This document shows, piece after piece, positions 4,693 to 5,072 of a DNA stretch of 5,072 nucleotides. Below the pieces are notes generated by a model that did not search any database, was not told where the DNA came from, and saw only the letters and a list, made by a program, of their open reading frames with translations. The DNA is from Streptosporangiaceae bacterium (GTDB lineage: Bacteria > Actinomycetota > Actinomycetes > Streptosporangiales > Streptosporangiaceae). Positions within the stretch are counted from its first letter, which is position 1; each line of letters starts with the position of its first letter. Where the stretch lies: NCBI GenBank assembly GCA_030052355.1, contig JASIGS010000513.1:1-5072 (forward strand). The letters run 5' to 3'. Made by a program: the position numbers and the translations under genes.

Positions 4693-5072
4693 GTGACAAG
4701 CTCAGACCCAGGCGTCGCGGCGCTGGACTCCACGGCGGCGATGCTGCGGCGGCAGTCGCGCGCTTGTCGCGAGCTCGGCAGTCCGCTGTACGCAGACCTG
4801 CTGGCTCATGCGGCCGACGACCTGCTGGCGGGCGGACCGACCGCGGCCGTACTGGCCGGCCACCTCGGGGCGCCACTGTCGAGCGCGCTGGCGCTGCGCG
4901 TGCTCGGTGGCGCGCACGCGCTGGCGCTGACCGGCCGCGCGCCAGAGCTCGCCGCTTGGTACCCGTCCGCGGGGGGCGTCACCGACCCCGAGCCAGGCAG
5001 CCCGCGAGCCTGGGCGGCGCTTCAGCACACGTTTTCGGTGCAGCGCGATGAGGTCAGGTCGTGGCTGGCACG
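4693..5072 (+). CDS. DUF2332 family protein, 5' part
   Basis: The frame opens with GTG at 4693 and stays open to the window end, giving 126 residues plus two bases. The sequence fits the N-terminus of the actinobacterial DUF2332 family: LRRQSRACRELGSPLYADLLAHAADDLLAGGP, then AAVLAGH, SALALRVLGGAHALALTGRAPELAAWYPSAGG, then W.ALQHTFSVQRDEVRSWLA. The family is usually over 300 residues, so most of the protein lies outside. Its function is unknown; it is predicted soluble, and there is no signal peptide here. GTG at 4684 is an alternative in-frame start (three residues longer); a stop at 4660-4662 limits anything further upstream. Neither start has a good ribosome binding site. CATAGT (4680-4685), preceded by TGC, could be an extended -10 box giving a leaderless transcript from 4693, but this is weak. 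The structured RNA region lies directly upstream on the same strand. Confidence 0.85.
   Translation, partial: MTSSDPGVAALDSTAAMLRRQSRACRELGSPLYADLLAHAADDLLAGGPTAAVLAGHLGAPLSSALALRVLGGAHALALTGRAPELAAWYPSAGGVTDPEPGSPRAWAALQHTFSVQRDEVRSWLA

Noticed and set aside
4515..5051. Plus-strand frame of 178 codons over the right edge
   Set aside because: Its right part is out of frame with the clear DUF2332 coding sequence from 4693, and its left part runs through the structured RNA hairpins. The product is Arg-rich and unrecognisable.

Overview
The window is G+C-rich, with coding regions strongly biased to G or C at third codon positions, GTG starts, and protein families typical of Actinobacteria (an orphan GAF/PAS-LuxR regulator, a secreted G1 peptidase, a DUF2332 protein). 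I read it as chromosomal DNA of a filamentous or soil actinomycete. The G1 (eqolisin) acid peptidase would fit an acid-tolerant soil organism, but that is inference. I see no insertion sequence, phage gene, CRISPR array or tRNA.

Layout. The left edge holds the 3' part of a VOC/glyoxalase-like gene (1-339, +), followed by two small hairpins. A small single-pass membrane protein gene (about 521-958, +) runs convergently into the 3' end of a LuxR-family regulator gene (941-2005, -). Upstream of that regulator lies a perfect 8-4-8 palindrome in an A+T-rich promoter region. A very strong hairpin (2126-2173) then ends the next gene, a secreted glutamic peptidase of family G1 (2192-3178, -) with a clear ribosome binding site and signal peptide. 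An A+T-rich leader (about 3200-3345) with inverted repeats separates it from an endonuclease/exonuclease/phosphatase-fold hydrolase gene (3369-4208, -). The right edge is the 5' part of a DUF2332 gene starting with GTG at 4693 (+), open to the window end.

The stretch 4209-4692 has no convincing protein gene but is the most structured part of the window. It holds a row of DnaA-box-like 9-mers, all in one orientation and spaced by close to whole helical turns (4295-4355), then an A+T-rich patch. A plus-strand segment follows (about 4416-4613) that folds into several hairpins, three of them capped by GNRA tetraloops, and ends in a 15-bp stem whose wobble pairs make sense only on the plus strand. 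This looks like an uncharacterised structured RNA, either free-standing or the leader of the DUF2332 gene, next to an origin-like DnaA-binding cluster.

The genes do not form an obvious pathway. The three minus-strand genes are separated by long leaders and hairpins and look like individually controlled units rather than one operon.
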